From NCBI RefSeq assembly GCF_038396755.1, contig NZ_CP149822.1:1178001-1242000 (forward strand): a stretch of 64,000 bases of DNA, given 5' to 3'. The DNA is from Chitinophaga pollutisoli. Lineage in GTDB: Bacteria > Bacteroidota > Bacteroidia > Chitinophagales > Chitinophagaceae. Within the stretch, counting starts at the first letter, position 1. Every line of letters begins with the position of its first letter. Below are positions 44,845 to 54,696 of this stretch, in pieces. The notes under the pieces are model-generated. The model did not search any database, was not told the origin of the DNA, and saw only the letters and a list, made by a program, of their open reading frames with translations. Made by a program: the position numbers and the translations under genes.

Positions 44845-47800
44845 ACCGGCTCCCAAGCCCCATTTCTGCGGTCACCGCCACATGCAGGCCCATATTATGC
44901 GCCAGCTCCTTCACGATCATCAACCCGATGCCACCACCCGCAATAGGAGCATCCAGCAATTCGCCGTTATTAAACCATTGCATCAGGTCGGCGCGCATCC
45001 CCGGCCCGGAATCCGATATCACCAGCACCGTGCCACCGCCCTCTCTCCGCGCTTCCAGTACGATGCGCCCTTTCCGCGTCACTTTCACGGCATTGTCGGT
45101 CAGGTTGTACAGCATCACCGACACCAGCAGCGCATCGCCGTATAGCATCAGCGTGTCCGGGATATCGTTCACCAACGCCGTCCCTTTCTCCCGCGCGATT
45201 TCCGCGAAGATCTGCATCACCGCATCCGCCGTATTCGCCGGTGCAAACACCGTTTCCAGCACTTCCCGGTCGCCGATCTGGCTCTTCAGGTATTTCAACA
45301 GGTTGGCCACCATGTGGTACAGGTAATGGGTGTGATCGTTCATGATCCGCGCCATCTCCGTAAACGACACCGTATCCTTTTCCTTCGATTCAAATATCTT
45401 CCGCGACAGCAGCTGCTGGTATTTCAATGGGGTAAGGATGTTGTGGCTCACCGACTGGATGATCTTGTCCTGCAGCGCCGACTTCACCTGCAGCTCGCGG
45501 GTTTTGGAGGCCACCAGCTCTTCCAGCATGTCGTTCTTCCGTTTCACGTACAAGGTCCGCAACCGGGAAACGAGCACCGTAATGCCGATCCCCAGCACCA
45601 GCAATATCCCATAAAAAACACGCGATTCGTACCAGGGCTTTTTCACGTGCAGCGCCACGATCTTGTCGGAATAATTCCCGAAACCAAATCCGTCCGGCTT
45701 GCGCACCAGCAGCGAATAATCCCCCGGCGGCAGGGCGGAAATCATCACGCGGCCATCCACCGGCAGCGGGTTCCAGATCGTATCGGGGACATTTTCGCGG
45801 ATGAGGGCGTAATTCAGTTGCAGGTTCTTGCGGTTGCCCATGTAAGGGGCGCTGAACTCCAGCTGGAGGGAATTGAATGCCTCCGGAAGGTCCGCCAGGC
45901 CCTGGGGCGCCAGGGATTTCTTATCCAGCATCACCCGGTCAAGCGAAACGGGCTGCGCCGGCAGCACGGGGTGCACTGAATCGGGATGAAAATACACTAC
46001 GCCGTTCATGGATGGCAGCGCCACGTACCCGTTCCCCAGTTCCGCCGCACAGGGCTGGCAGCCGCCGTTGAACTCGTTGCTGGCAAACCCGTCGTTCCGG
46101 TCGTAGTAATAATAATAAGGCAACATGCTGGTATCCCCCGCATACGCCAGCAGATCCGCCCGTCGTACCTGGAAAAGCCCTTTGTTGGTAGGAATCCAGA
46201 AATAGCCGTTCCGGTCGTAATACATACAATGAGCGTTTACAATATGCCGGTCGTTATCGTAAGGGAAAGCCGTCAGCCGCCCGTTTTTATACAGAAAGAA
46301 GCCATGGTCGTACGTCGTGATCCAGACTTCACCGGGCGCCACAACTTTGGCGCTCCGCACATATTTATCTGTAAGCCCCTTCACGGTATCGATCCTGCGC
46401 GAAGACTCGTTATATGCGTAAAAAGCGCCGTCGGTGCCGATGAACATGGTGTTGCCGTCTTCCGCGAAACAGGTGGCGTCCTCCCGGATGTTGATGAACG
46501 CTTCAGGCGCGCTTTGCGGATGGCGGCTATGGATGGTCCAGATTCCTGTTTTATGGGTACCGATCCACAACCGCTGGCGGCTGTCGCGGTACAGCATGGT
46601 AATCTTTCCCGGCAAATCCCATTCTCCGAGCACTTTGTAAGGAAACAGCCGCGTATGGCGCAACAGCGCATGCCCTTTCTGCCATACCCCTCCTGCTCCG
46701 TCGGGCGCGAGGCTGTAGCGGTCCATGCTCGTTTCCTGCCAAAGGCGCGCGGCTTCGCCGGGTTGCCCCGGTACGCGCAGGATGTATCCGGAAGACAGCA
46801 GCGCATCATTCTCCAGCGGGATCATGCTGTAATGACTGTTCACCGCTTCCGGCGCGTGTTTGCTGGCGAAAAGCTGCGGCGAAAGGATGTACAGCCCCAG
46901 TGTGCTGCTGCCCAGGTAAAGCCTTCCCGAAACTTTGTCGTAGTAAGTGCTGGTGATATTCCGCGCCGCGCCGTCGAACCCGGAGAACAGCCTGCGGGTG
47001 GTAATAACATCGCCCTGGCGCTGTGCGAGGTAAAAAGTTTTATCGAGATAGAGGATCACATGCCCCGGGGTGAGCCGGTTCCAATACACAACTATCGCAC
47101 CGGGATTGCCACGGTAAGCGGGCGCACGGCGGATATCGCCTTCCAGCGGCGCGGTATGCATATCGGCGCCGAAGCGGATGGTACGCCCGTCTTTCCCGAG
47201 AAAAAAAGGATATCGCCCAGCAGGAAAAAATGCCAGCTGCCGTTGCTGCGGAAGGCATGGCGGTATTCGGTATTGTTGTTGCGGATGGAAGTCATGACCC
47301 CGTTTTCGTATCGGATCGTACGGTTGCCGCTGAGATGCCAACGGAAGGCGGTGAGATCTGCGCCCCAGCTTTGCGGGCGGTTCGGAATGCGGATATGGTA
47401 AGCCGTGCCGCTGTCGCGCTGATACAGGGGTTGCCGCCAGCGCACGTAGTCCATCCCGGCGAGGCGGGCTGTGGTATCGCGTCGGACTTCACCGTTTTCG
47501 ATCAGCACCACCTCGTTGTCGTAGTTCATGGCGGAGAAGCGGTCCTCCCGGTTATGGAAAATATAGTAGAAACGGTTGTTCCTGAGCGCGGGGTGCTCAG
47601 CGTTGCGCAGCTTGAAGTGCAGCCCGTCGTACCGCACCAGCCCGCCTTCCGTCGCCAGCCAGATATACCCTTCCGGGTCCGCGGCAATGGCGTTCACGCT
47701 GTTTTGGGGCAGGCCGCTGCTGTTGTCGAAATGCTGTAACAGATATGGTGAGGTATCCTGACCGGTCTGGGCAGCCAGGGTCAGGCAATGGAATAGCAGT

Positions 47801-47928
47801 ACCAATATGGTGATCTGTGTTCTCAGGTCTTTGGGTGGTTTCCGTTTTTTGCAGGGCAAATGTAGTGCACCGTTTTCCGAAATCCTAACTTCCGGCAAAT
47901 ATGGTGTATGAAGACAAGTTTGCGACAT
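44807..47928 (-). CDS. Two-component-regulator propeller sensor histidine kinase, apparent -1 frameshift at a T7 run
   Basis: Large sensor kinase of about 1040 residues, split in two frames. The upstream frame carries a signal-like helix (ITILVLLFHCLTLAAQ) and propeller repeats (GYIWLATEGGLVRYDG). It continues only if one T is added to the seven-T run (A7 on the plus strand at 47201-47207), giving GDILFFLGKDGRTIRFGAD. The downstream frame has more propeller blades, a Y_Y_Y domain, a membrane helix (VFYGILLVLGIGITVLV), the H-box SVSHNILTPLKY, N-box NLTDNAV and G-boxes DSGPGM and GGIGLMIV. The start is uncertain: 47928 is the nearest ATG to the signal helix, one at 47997 is further off, and a TTG at about 47859 would give a better signal peptide. 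As sequenced, full-length kinase needs frameshifting. Confidence 0.75.
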
Positions 47929-48258
47929 CTTCGTGTAGCCGTTCCGGGAATGCAGGGTATGAAAAAAGGTCGCCAGGAATGACAACCTTTTTCTCAAACC
48001 ATATCCTTTGAAAAACCAAAAAACTTAATATACAACCTCCCAGCCTGTTCATACGGGCAAGTAGCGGGTAGTTCAAATTGCGGGTGGATAGCAGCAGAAA
48101 GCCCTGGCGGACGGGTAGATTTCCGCGCAAATCGGGTGGAAAACCGGTCGTTTTCTAAACGGGCACGAAGATACCAGAGAACCGGGGCACGGCATGTAGT
48201 AATACTTCTATTTTTCCCGAAAGAGACTGAACGCACAGCAGGTCCCTTTCAAATTCGC

Positions 48259-48266
48259 TAGATTTG
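48259..48266 (+). promoter_or_regulatory. Candidate -7 promoter element for the second LuxR-type regulator
   Basis: TAGATTTG matches TAnnTTTG, 18 bp before the ATG at 48285, which implies a very short leader. No TTG at -33. The rest of the 47929-48284 gap shows no gene. Confidence 0.45.
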
Positions 48267-48284
48267 CCGGCATATAACCTTACT

Positions 48285-48929
48285 ATGAAATCAGTCCTCG
48301 TTTCGGAAGACCACGCCATCGTGCGTTTCGGCATCACCGCCATCATCAGGGACATCCTCGATCCCGTGAAGGTGGTGGAAGCCGCCGATTTCGATGAAAC
48401 CATCCGTCAACTTTCGGAACAAACCTTCGACCTGCTCATTCTCGACATCAATATCCCGGGCGGCAACAACCTGCAAATGATCAGCGCCGTCCGCCTCCGG
48501 CAGCCCGGCATCCGCATCCTGATATTCTCGGGGTACGATGAGCAGATGTTCGGCATTAACTACATCCAGGCGGGGGCTGACGGCTACCTGGAGAAACATG
48601 CGCCAGAAGAAGAAATCCGCCGTGCGATCCTTACCATGGCCGAAGACGGCAAATATCTCACGCCCGGGATCCGCACGCGGCTGCTGGACCATCACGGCCA
48701 TCACGGCCACCCCTCCTCCCCCGAAGCCGCCAATCCGCTGCTGGCGCTTTCCGGCCGCGAAAAGGAAGTGATGCTCCTGCTGGGAAAGGGCATGAGCGTC
48801 ATGAACATCGCCAAAACCCTCAATATCCAGGTCACCACCGTCAGCACCTACAAAAGCCGGATATTCGAAAAACTGAACGTCAACAGCGTGATCGGCCTAG
48901 CGGAAATGATCCGCCTCTATTCCAATTAA
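48285..48929 (+). CDS. NarL/LuxR-type response regulator
   Basis: 214 residues from MKSVLVSEDHAIVRFG; the open frame extends seven codons upstream to a TTG that lies within the promoter element. Receiver about 1-120 with phospho-acceptor Asp54 (LILDINIPGG). A His-rich linker (DHHGHHGHPSS) follows, then a LuxR HTH about 150-205 (LSGREKEVMLLLGKG, NIQVTTVSTYKSRIF). It is divergent from the propeller kinase and paralogous to the regulator on the kinase's other side, so one kinase may feed two regulators. Confidence 0.92.
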   Translation: MKSVLVSEDHAIVRFGITAIIRDILDPVKVVEAADFDETIRQLSEQTFDLLILDINIPGGNNLQMISAVRLRQPGIRILIFSGYDEQMFGINYIQAGADGYLEKHAPEEEIRRAILTMAEDGKYLTPGIRTRLLDHHGHHGHPSSPEAANPLLALSGREKEVMLLLGKGMSVMNIAKTLNIQVTTVSTYKSRIFEKLNVNSVIGLAEMIRLYSN

Positions 48930-48932
48930 GAC

Positions 48933-48960
48933 AAAAAAGGCCCCTGCCGATGCAGGAGCC
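48933..48960 (-). terminator. Rho-independent terminator of the sus-type operon
   Basis: Stem 48939-48947 / 48952-48960 (GGCTCCTGC...GCAGGGGCC on the minus strand, with one G-U pair) is followed by TTTTTTG on the minus strand. It is about 50 bp past the SusE-like stop at 49010; the asymmetric pairing favours the minus direction. Confidence 0.8.
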
Positions 48961-49009
48961 CCCGTTCAACGGATCTTCACTGTCTGTAAACACTACGCTA
49001 AATCTTTCC

Positions 49010-50050
49010 CTATTTCTTGACGATCGAATACATGTAATTGCCTGCGCGGCTCAGGTCGAGCGTTACTTCGTAACTGCCCGCCTCCGCCACGGGAATATCT
49101 TTCCCGCCACGGTTCAGGAAGGGATCGGAAAGCTTGTTGTCGCCGAAGTTGATGTCATAGGCGTGGTTGGCCCTGAATTTGAGGGCGCCGGCCGTGAGGT
49201 TCAACGTAGCCGTCCAAACATTTTTCTCCGGATCGAAAGTCATGTCCACATCCGTATCCCAGCCGCTGGCCGCGTTCCCGATCAGCGACCACTGTGTTTT
49301 GGTGGCGGTCCAGGCGCTGCCGCCCAGGTTCACCTGCAGGAAGTAATACCCCGCCCCGGAAACGGCCAGGTTATCACCGGAGGTGGAAAGCGCACCGCCG
49401 TTGCCCGCACTTGTGCCGCCGTAATTTTTCCCATCCCAGTTGGCCTGTGTGGTTAGTTTGAAAGTCGTATTGGCGCCGGGGAAATGTACGAACCCTTCAT
49501 ATTGCTCGTCCGACTTCAGGGAGGCGAGCTTGGCCGCGGAAGCCGGGCTCCAGCCCTGGTAATCGCCGGGCACCCAGAGCGAGGGGTAATCGATGAGGTC
49601 CATGTAGGAGGTGACTACCAGGCCGGTGACGTTGGAATAGGCCGCCGGGTAATCGCGGCTGATGTAAGCGTTGATGCGCACTTCCATTTCCTGCGGGATG
49701 CCGTTATCCAGTTCCAGCGCGTTGGCGATGGTATTAAGCTCGCCCACGGTCAGCGTTTTCAGAAGCGTGTCTGCCGCCACGGCTTTCACCACGGCGAAAT
49801 CCGTTCCTTTCTTCGCGAATTCGATGCTGTATTTTACCACGCCGCTAAACCCGAAGGTGCTGGCGTTCCATTTGAATGTGACGGCAGGCGCGCCTGCATT
49901 CGGCTTTTCCAGTACCAGCGTGGTGGCGCTGGCCTGCATGGTAGTGGCGGTGCCGTCGCCCGCTACCGTTCTTACCTCATCCTTTTCGCACGACGCGGCG
50001 AAAAGCCCCAGGGCACAGAGGAACAGGTATGTGCAATATCTTTTGATCAT
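49010..50050 (-). CDS. SusE/SusF-like outer-membrane starch-binding lipoprotein
   Basis: 346-residue surface lipoprotein. The signal (MIKRYCTYLFLCALGLFAASC) has its lipobox cysteine at residue 21. About 30-150 is a SusE-type Ig-like domain (ASATTLVLEKPNAGAPAVTF, IPQEMEVRINAYI). About 155-346 holds two SusF/SusE-type carbohydrate-binding folds (LWVPGDYQGWSPASAAKLAS, KNVWTATLNLTAGALKFRAN, DINFGDNK). It is the last gene of the amylase-SusC-SusD operon, 18 bp after SusD. Expected role: holding starch or maltooligosaccharide at the surface. Confidence 0.9.
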   Translation of the reverse strand: MIKRYCTYLFLCALGLFAASCEKDEVRTVAGDGTATTMQASATTLVLEKPNAGAPAVTFKWNASTFGFSGVVKYSIEFAKKGTDFAVVKAVAADTLLKTLTVGELNTIANALELDNGIPQEMEVRINAYISRDYPAAYSNVTGLVVTSYMDLIDYPSLWVPGDYQGWSPASAAKLASLKSDEQYEGFVHFPGANTTFKLTTQANWDGKNYGGTSAGNGGALSTSGDNLAVSGAGYYFLQVNLGGSAWTATKTQWSLIGNAASGWDTDVDMTFDPEKNVWTATLNLTAGALKFRANHAYDINFGDNKLSDPFLNRGGKDIPVAEAGSYEVTLDLSRAGNYMYSIVKK

Positions 50051-50068
50051 GGCAGTAATGTTTTGCGG

Positions 50069-51649
50069 TCAGTAACCATTGTTCTGTACCAGTGAAGGGT
50101 TAGCGGTAAGATCGGTGTCGGGGATGGGATAGATGTTGCGGAAGGCTTCCGCGCCTTTGCCGTCTTTCACACCACCTTTCCAGGGCCAGAGGTACTCCCC
50201 CGAGGTAAACCGGCCGAAGCGGATGAGGTCCGTCCTGCGGAAGGCTTCCCAATACAATTCCCGGCCCCTTTCCGACAAAATATAATCCAGGTTGTAGGAC
50301 GCGATATTCCCCGAAGCATCGCCATAGGCGCGCGCCCGGAGCAGGTTGAGGTACCCCAGCGCCGTGGCCTCGCTCCCGCCCCCGCCGCGCTTCACCGCTT
50401 CGGCGTAAATAAGGTATTGCTCGGCCAGCCGGAAGAGCGGGAAATCTACTGAACAGAAAGCCCCTCCTGGCGCTTCAGGCGTTTCGCCCGTGGTGGTCCT
50501 GTTCCGGAACTTCACCACCCGCAACCCTTCCGAAAACTCCGCCACATCATCGATCTCGGGCTTGTCGCCGAAGAACATGGCCCGCTTGTCTGTTGCGCCG
50601 CTGGCGTCTTCAAACAACTCCGGCAGCGCGCGGGTAGCCCGGTTGCCACCCCATCCGCCGCCAGGCACGCCAAAATCGGCCGGCCGCATATCCCCGTTGA
50701 TGGCCGCGTTGATGATGAACGTGGTGCCGCCGTTGTTCTGTGTATTCACGCCATCATACGCAATCGGCAAAATAACTTCCGTATTCCCGATATGGTTGTC
50801 TGCCATAAACAGTTCCCGATAAACCGGCTTCAATGCATATCCGCCCGCGATTACTTTCCCGGCATATTCCACCGCCTTGCCATACTTCGCATTCCCCTCC
50901 CCGAGGTACACCGCCGCATTCAGGTACAGCCTGGCCAGGAGGGCCTGCACCGCGCCCCGGTCCACCCGGGCATATTCGTTCGTCCGCGCCGCTTTCACCA
51001 GCGGCTCCACCGCCAGCAGCTCCGATTCCACGAAAGCGAACAGCGCGGCCCGGTTCGTCTGCTTCGGCACAAACTTGCCCACGGGATCCTCCTCCGTTAC
51101 AAAAGGCGGATTGGCGAACAGGTCCATGAGTACCCAATACTGGAAAGCCCGCAGGAAGCGCGCCTCCGCCCGGAAAAGCTGTATCTCCTCCACATCTTTC
51201 CCAGAAAACCCGCGCTCCGACAACTTCGCATCCGTCGACTCCCGCAGGAACTCGTTCACGATCGATACATGGAACATGCAACGGTTATACAATGCCGTGA
51301 GCAAGGAGTTGGCGCTCGTCCAGTTCAGATTATGAAAATCCGGGATGCCGGGGTCGTTCCACACGCACATCGCCTCTTCCGTCGGCAATTCCTGCGCGTT
51401 CCAGTACAGCCGCAGGAAGTCCGCCTGCCCGGGGTCAATGCCCGCCAGGTCCGACACGTTGATGCCGTTATTCCCCGCCAATGCCATGCTGGCATATACT
51501 TTCGCCACCACCTGCCGGTAACCTTCAATGGTACTGTACGTTACCGCGGCCGTGTTCGAATTGGTAGGCGCCCGGTCCAGGTCCTTATGACAGGCCGTTA
51601 CACCCATGGCGCCGATCAGCGCTATCGTCTGCAATATTTTCGATTTCAT
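50069..51649 (-). CDS. susD: SusD/RagB-family surface glycan-binding lipoprotein
   Basis: 526 residues with a lipoprotein signal (lipobox VTAC, Cys20) followed by HKDLDRAPT. The TPR-type helices of SusD are present (LFRAEARFLRAFQYWVLMDL), with the C-terminal LDYILSERGRELYWEAFRR motif and RTDLIRFGRF. It binds oligosaccharide as the lid of the SusC transporter encoded 18 bp upstream. Neighbours (GH13 amylase, SusE-like) argue for an alpha-glucan substrate. The symbol is given by operon analogy, not by proven orthology. Confidence 0.93.
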   Translation of the reverse strand: MKSKILQTIALIGAMGVTACHKDLDRAPTNSNTAAVTYSTIEGYRQVVAKVYASMALAGNNGINVSDLAGIDPGQADFLRLYWNAQELPTEEAMCVWNDPGIPDFHNLNWTSANSLLTALYNRCMFHVSIVNEFLRESTDAKLSERGFSGKDVEEIQLFRAEARFLRAFQYWVLMDLFANPPFVTEEDPVGKFVPKQTNRAALFAFVESELLAVEPLVKAARTNEYARVDRGAVQALLARLYLNAAVYLGEGNAKYGKAVEYAGKVIAGGYALKPVYRELFMADNHIGNTEVILPIAYDGVNTQNNGGTTFIINAAINGDMRPADFGVPGGGWGGNRATRALPELFEDASGATDKRAMFFGDKPEIDDVAEFSEGLRVVKFRNRTTTGETPEAPGGAFCSVDFPLFRLAEQYLIYAEAVKRGGGGSEATALGYLNLLRARAYGDASGNIASYNLDYILSERGRELYWEAFRRTDLIRFGRFTSGEYLWPWKGGVKDGKGAEAFRNIYPIPDTDLTANPSLVQNNGY

Positions 51650-51667
51650 GTTGATGCAATTTTGAGA

Positions 51668-54634
51668 TCAGAAGTCCAGGTTTACGCCCAGCACAAACGT
51701 GCGCGCCCGGGGATACAGGTTGTAATCGATCCCGCCGTTCACCTCCGAGTCCAGCCCCTTGTATTTCGTGAGCACGAATACATTCTGACAAGCCGCGTTG
51801 ATGCGCAGCTTTACCTGGCTGCCGAACAAAGCGCCCGCATTGTACCCCAGCGTGAGATTGTCCATCCGCAGGAAAGAAGCGTTCTGCACGTAATAATCAG
51901 ATTGGTACTGGTTGTTGTAAAAACCCGTCTTATAGATGTCGGTGGTACTGTTATTCAGCAAGCCGAGCGGATTGATGATGCTTCGCCGCACGCCAAAATT
52001 GGATGCGACATTATTATACATGTAATTCCCCAGGTTGGCGCGCAGCGCCGTTGCCGCATCCCATCTCCCGAATGCCACGCGCGTGCTGAATCCCAGGAAT
52101 ACCACCGGCGCGGGGGATTTGTACCGGTACATGTCGCGCTGGTTGATGACGCCGTTTTTGTCCAGGTCTTCATACACCCCTTCCAGCGGCCGCCCGCTCT
52201 TATCATATACCTGCTTGTACACGAAATACGAAAACGTGTTATATCCCACCGAATGGATCTGGATCGTTTGCCCGGTGCCGCCGGTAATCCCGCCCGTGAG
52301 GTTCCCCAGGAAGCTGGGATTGTTGATGGCCGTGAGGTTGGTGATCTTGTTCTTGTTATAAGTGATATTGAAATTCACGTCCCAGGTCAGCCGGTCGTTT
52401 TGCACCGGAATGGCCGACAGGCTCAGTTCCACACCTTTATTCTCGATGTTCCCCACATTGGTGAGCAACTGGTTGCTGAAGTTCGACCCGATGGGAATGG
52501 GCACGGTGTTGAGCAGGTTCTTCGTTTTTTTGAAGTATACGTCCAGGCTGCCGGACAACCGGCCGTTGAACCACCCGAAATCCACCCCGCCATTCAACGT
52601 CGCGGTTTGCTCCCATTTGATATCCTTGTCGTATGCCGCGGGCGATTGCAGGTAATAGTATTTATCCCCCAGCTGGTACATGCTCGCGTTGGTGCTGGTA
52701 CCGTAGATCGACATCCAGGAGTAATTGGCGATGCCGTCCTGGTTGCCGGTGACGCCGTAGCTGAGGCGGAGCTTCAGGTCGCTGAGGGTTTCACTGTTGC
52801 GGAGGAAGGCTTCGCGGTTGAGGCGCCAGGTGATGGCCGCGGAAGGAAATACTCCCCAACGGTTTTCCGGCGCGAAGCGGGAAGAGCCGTCGGTCCGGAG
52901 CGAGCCCGCAAACACCACGCGGTCGTCGAACGTATAGATCAGCCTGCCGTAATACGAAATCAGCGTATGTTGCGGCTTATCGAACGGGAAAAGCGGCACG
53001 CTCCCCGAAATCGTATCCCCTTTCGCATTGAAGTTGGCGTAATTGTAATTGGTGGTGGCGTTATCGTAATACCCGTAACCCGCCATGGCATTGACGGTGG
53101 ACTTGATCCCGGGAATTTCCTTGAGGTAGCTCAGATAGAACTCGCCGACCTTGTTGCTGATTTCCTGCAGGAAGCGGTTGTTCTGCCCGCCCGCCGCAAA
53201 TTGCTGCCCTGCGTCCGCCGGCACGAAGGTAGTGCCGTTTCCGCGGGAGATATCGTAGCCGAGGTTCAGGTTAGCGCGCAGTTCAGGAAGGAAGTGGAAC
53301 TTGTAATCCAGTTCCAGGTTGCCATAGCTGCGCCTGACCGTAGCATTATTATCCTGCATCCGGATGAGCGACACGGGATTGCGGGGCGCGTTGGGGTTGA
53401 GGGTGATTTCACCGGTATTGTCCGTCGTGTACCATTCGTAATAGCCGGCAAACGGACTGGCCGTATCGCGTACCGGCTGCGAGGGATCGAACTGCACGGC
53501 GTTGATAATAGCCTGTTGATTGGCGTAGTGCGCCTTGGTGATGGCGCCTTTCACGCTCACGTTGATCTTCAGGTGCCGGTCGAACAAATGCGGGGAAAGG
53601 TTGACGGAAAGATGGGAACGCTGCAACCTATCGGTGATCAGCATGCCGTTCTGATGCAGCAGGTTGGCGGATACGCGGTAAGGCATATTCCCCAGGCTGC
53701 CGCTCACGCTCAGGTTATTGTCCGACGTAAGCCCGGTCTGGTAAATCTCCTCCTGCCAGTCTGTAGCCGCGTCCCCCATCAGCCCGCGCTGCGCCGCCGT
53801 ACCGAAAGAATCCACGTATTGCCGGAATTGGGCCGCCGATAATACTTCCACTTCCTTCGCGCGCTGCGCCACGCCCAGACTGGTATTGAAATTGAATTTC
53901 GGTTTACCGGCCACGCCTTTCTTCGTGGTGATGAGCAACACCCCGTTCGAAGCGCGGGAACCGTAAATGGCGGTGGCCGAAGCATCCTTCAGCACGGTGA
54001 TGCTTTCGATATCGCCGGGGTTCACGAGCGACAGGGGATTGGGCGCGCCGTTGATGCCCTGCCCGCTGAAAGGCACGCCGTCTATCACGATGAGCGGATC
54101 GTTGCTGGCGTTCAGCGAGGAGCCGCCCCGGATGCGAATGGTGCTGCCCACGCCGGGCTGCCCGCTGTTCGACACGATCGAAACACCGGCCACCTTGCCC
54201 GCGATAAGCTGTTCAGGCGTTTGTATGCTGCCTTTATTGAAATCTTTCGCGGTAACGGTCGTGATGCTGCCCGTAAGCTCCTTCTTCTTTTGGGTACCGT
54301 ACCCGATCACGACGGCTTCCTGCAGTTCGCGGTTATCGTCGGCCAGGGCTACGCGGATATCGGTTTGCGTGCCTACGGCCACTTCGAGGGGTTGTTTGCC
54401 CAGGAAGGTAAAGACAAGGACCGATGCCGGTGTAACGCCGGAGATCGTGAACTGACCGCGTGCATCTGTTTGCGTGCCGCGTGCCGATCCTTTGATCTGG
54501 ATGCTCACACCGGGGAGGGGCTCGCCGCTCAATGCATCGGTGACCCGCCCGCCCACCTGTACCTGGGCCAGGACCGGGAGCGCCAGCAGCGCCGGCAGTA
54601 GGCATTGCCAAAGCCGGTTGTAGAACTTTTTCAT
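51668..54634 (-). CDS. susC: SusC-family TonB-dependent oligosaccharide receptor
   Basis: 988-residue outer-membrane importer. The start MKKFYNRLWQCLLPALLAL at 54634 gives a proper signal peptide; the frame is open upstream into the amylase gene without signal features. A carboxypeptidase-regulatory-like domain is at about 25-100 (VGGRVTDALSGEPLPGVSIQ). The plug is at about 110-240, with LQEAVVIGYGTQKKKELTG and IYGSRASNGVLLITTKKG. The rest is beta-barrel. There is no STN domain, so it is not expected to signal through a FecR, unlike the receptor at 682. It imports the products of the amylase at the surface together with SusD. Confidence 0.95.
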   Translation of the reverse strand: MKKFYNRLWQCLLPALLALPVLAQVQVGGRVTDALSGEPLPGVSIQIKGSARGTQTDARGQFTISGVTPASVLVFTFLGKQPLEVAVGTQTDIRVALADDNRELQEAVVIGYGTQKKKELTGSITTVTAKDFNKGSIQTPEQLIAGKVAGVSIVSNSGQPGVGSTIRIRGGSSLNASNDPLIVIDGVPFSGQGINGAPNPLSLVNPGDIESITVLKDASATAIYGSRASNGVLLITTKKGVAGKPKFNFNTSLGVAQRAKEVEVLSAAQFRQYVDSFGTAAQRGLMGDAATDWQEEIYQTGLTSDNNLSVSGSLGNMPYRVSANLLHQNGMLITDRLQRSHLSVNLSPHLFDRHLKINVSVKGAITKAHYANQQAIINAVQFDPSQPVRDTASPFAGYYEWYTTDNTGEITLNPNAPRNPVSLIRMQDNNATVRRSYGNLELDYKFHFLPELRANLNLGYDISRGNGTTFVPADAGQQFAAGGQNNRFLQEISNKVGEFYLSYLKEIPGIKSTVNAMAGYGYYDNATTNYNYANFNAKGDTISGSVPLFPFDKPQHTLISYYGRLIYTFDDRVVFAGSLRTDGSSRFAPENRWGVFPSAAITWRLNREAFLRNSETLSDLKLRLSYGVTGNQDGIANYSWMSIYGTSTNASMYQLGDKYYYLQSPAAYDKDIKWEQTATLNGGVDFGWFNGRLSGSLDVYFKKTKNLLNTVPIPIGSNFSNQLLTNVGNIENKGVELSLSAIPVQNDRLTWDVNFNITYNKNKITNLTAINNPSFLGNLTGGITGGTGQTIQIHSVGYNTFSYFVYKQVYDKSGRPLEGVYEDLDKNGVINQRDMYRYKSPAPVVFLGFSTRVAFGRWDAATALRANLGNYMYNNVASNFGVRRSIINPLGLLNNSTTDIYKTGFYNNQYQSDYYVQNASFLRMDNLTLGYNAGALFGSQVKLRINAACQNVFVLTKYKGLDSEVNGGIDYNLYPRARTFVLGVNLDF

Positions 54635-54696
54635 AACGAGAAGTGGATTTTGGTGATAAAACTTGTATGCTGTGAGGGAATAAGCTGTTGAGACGA

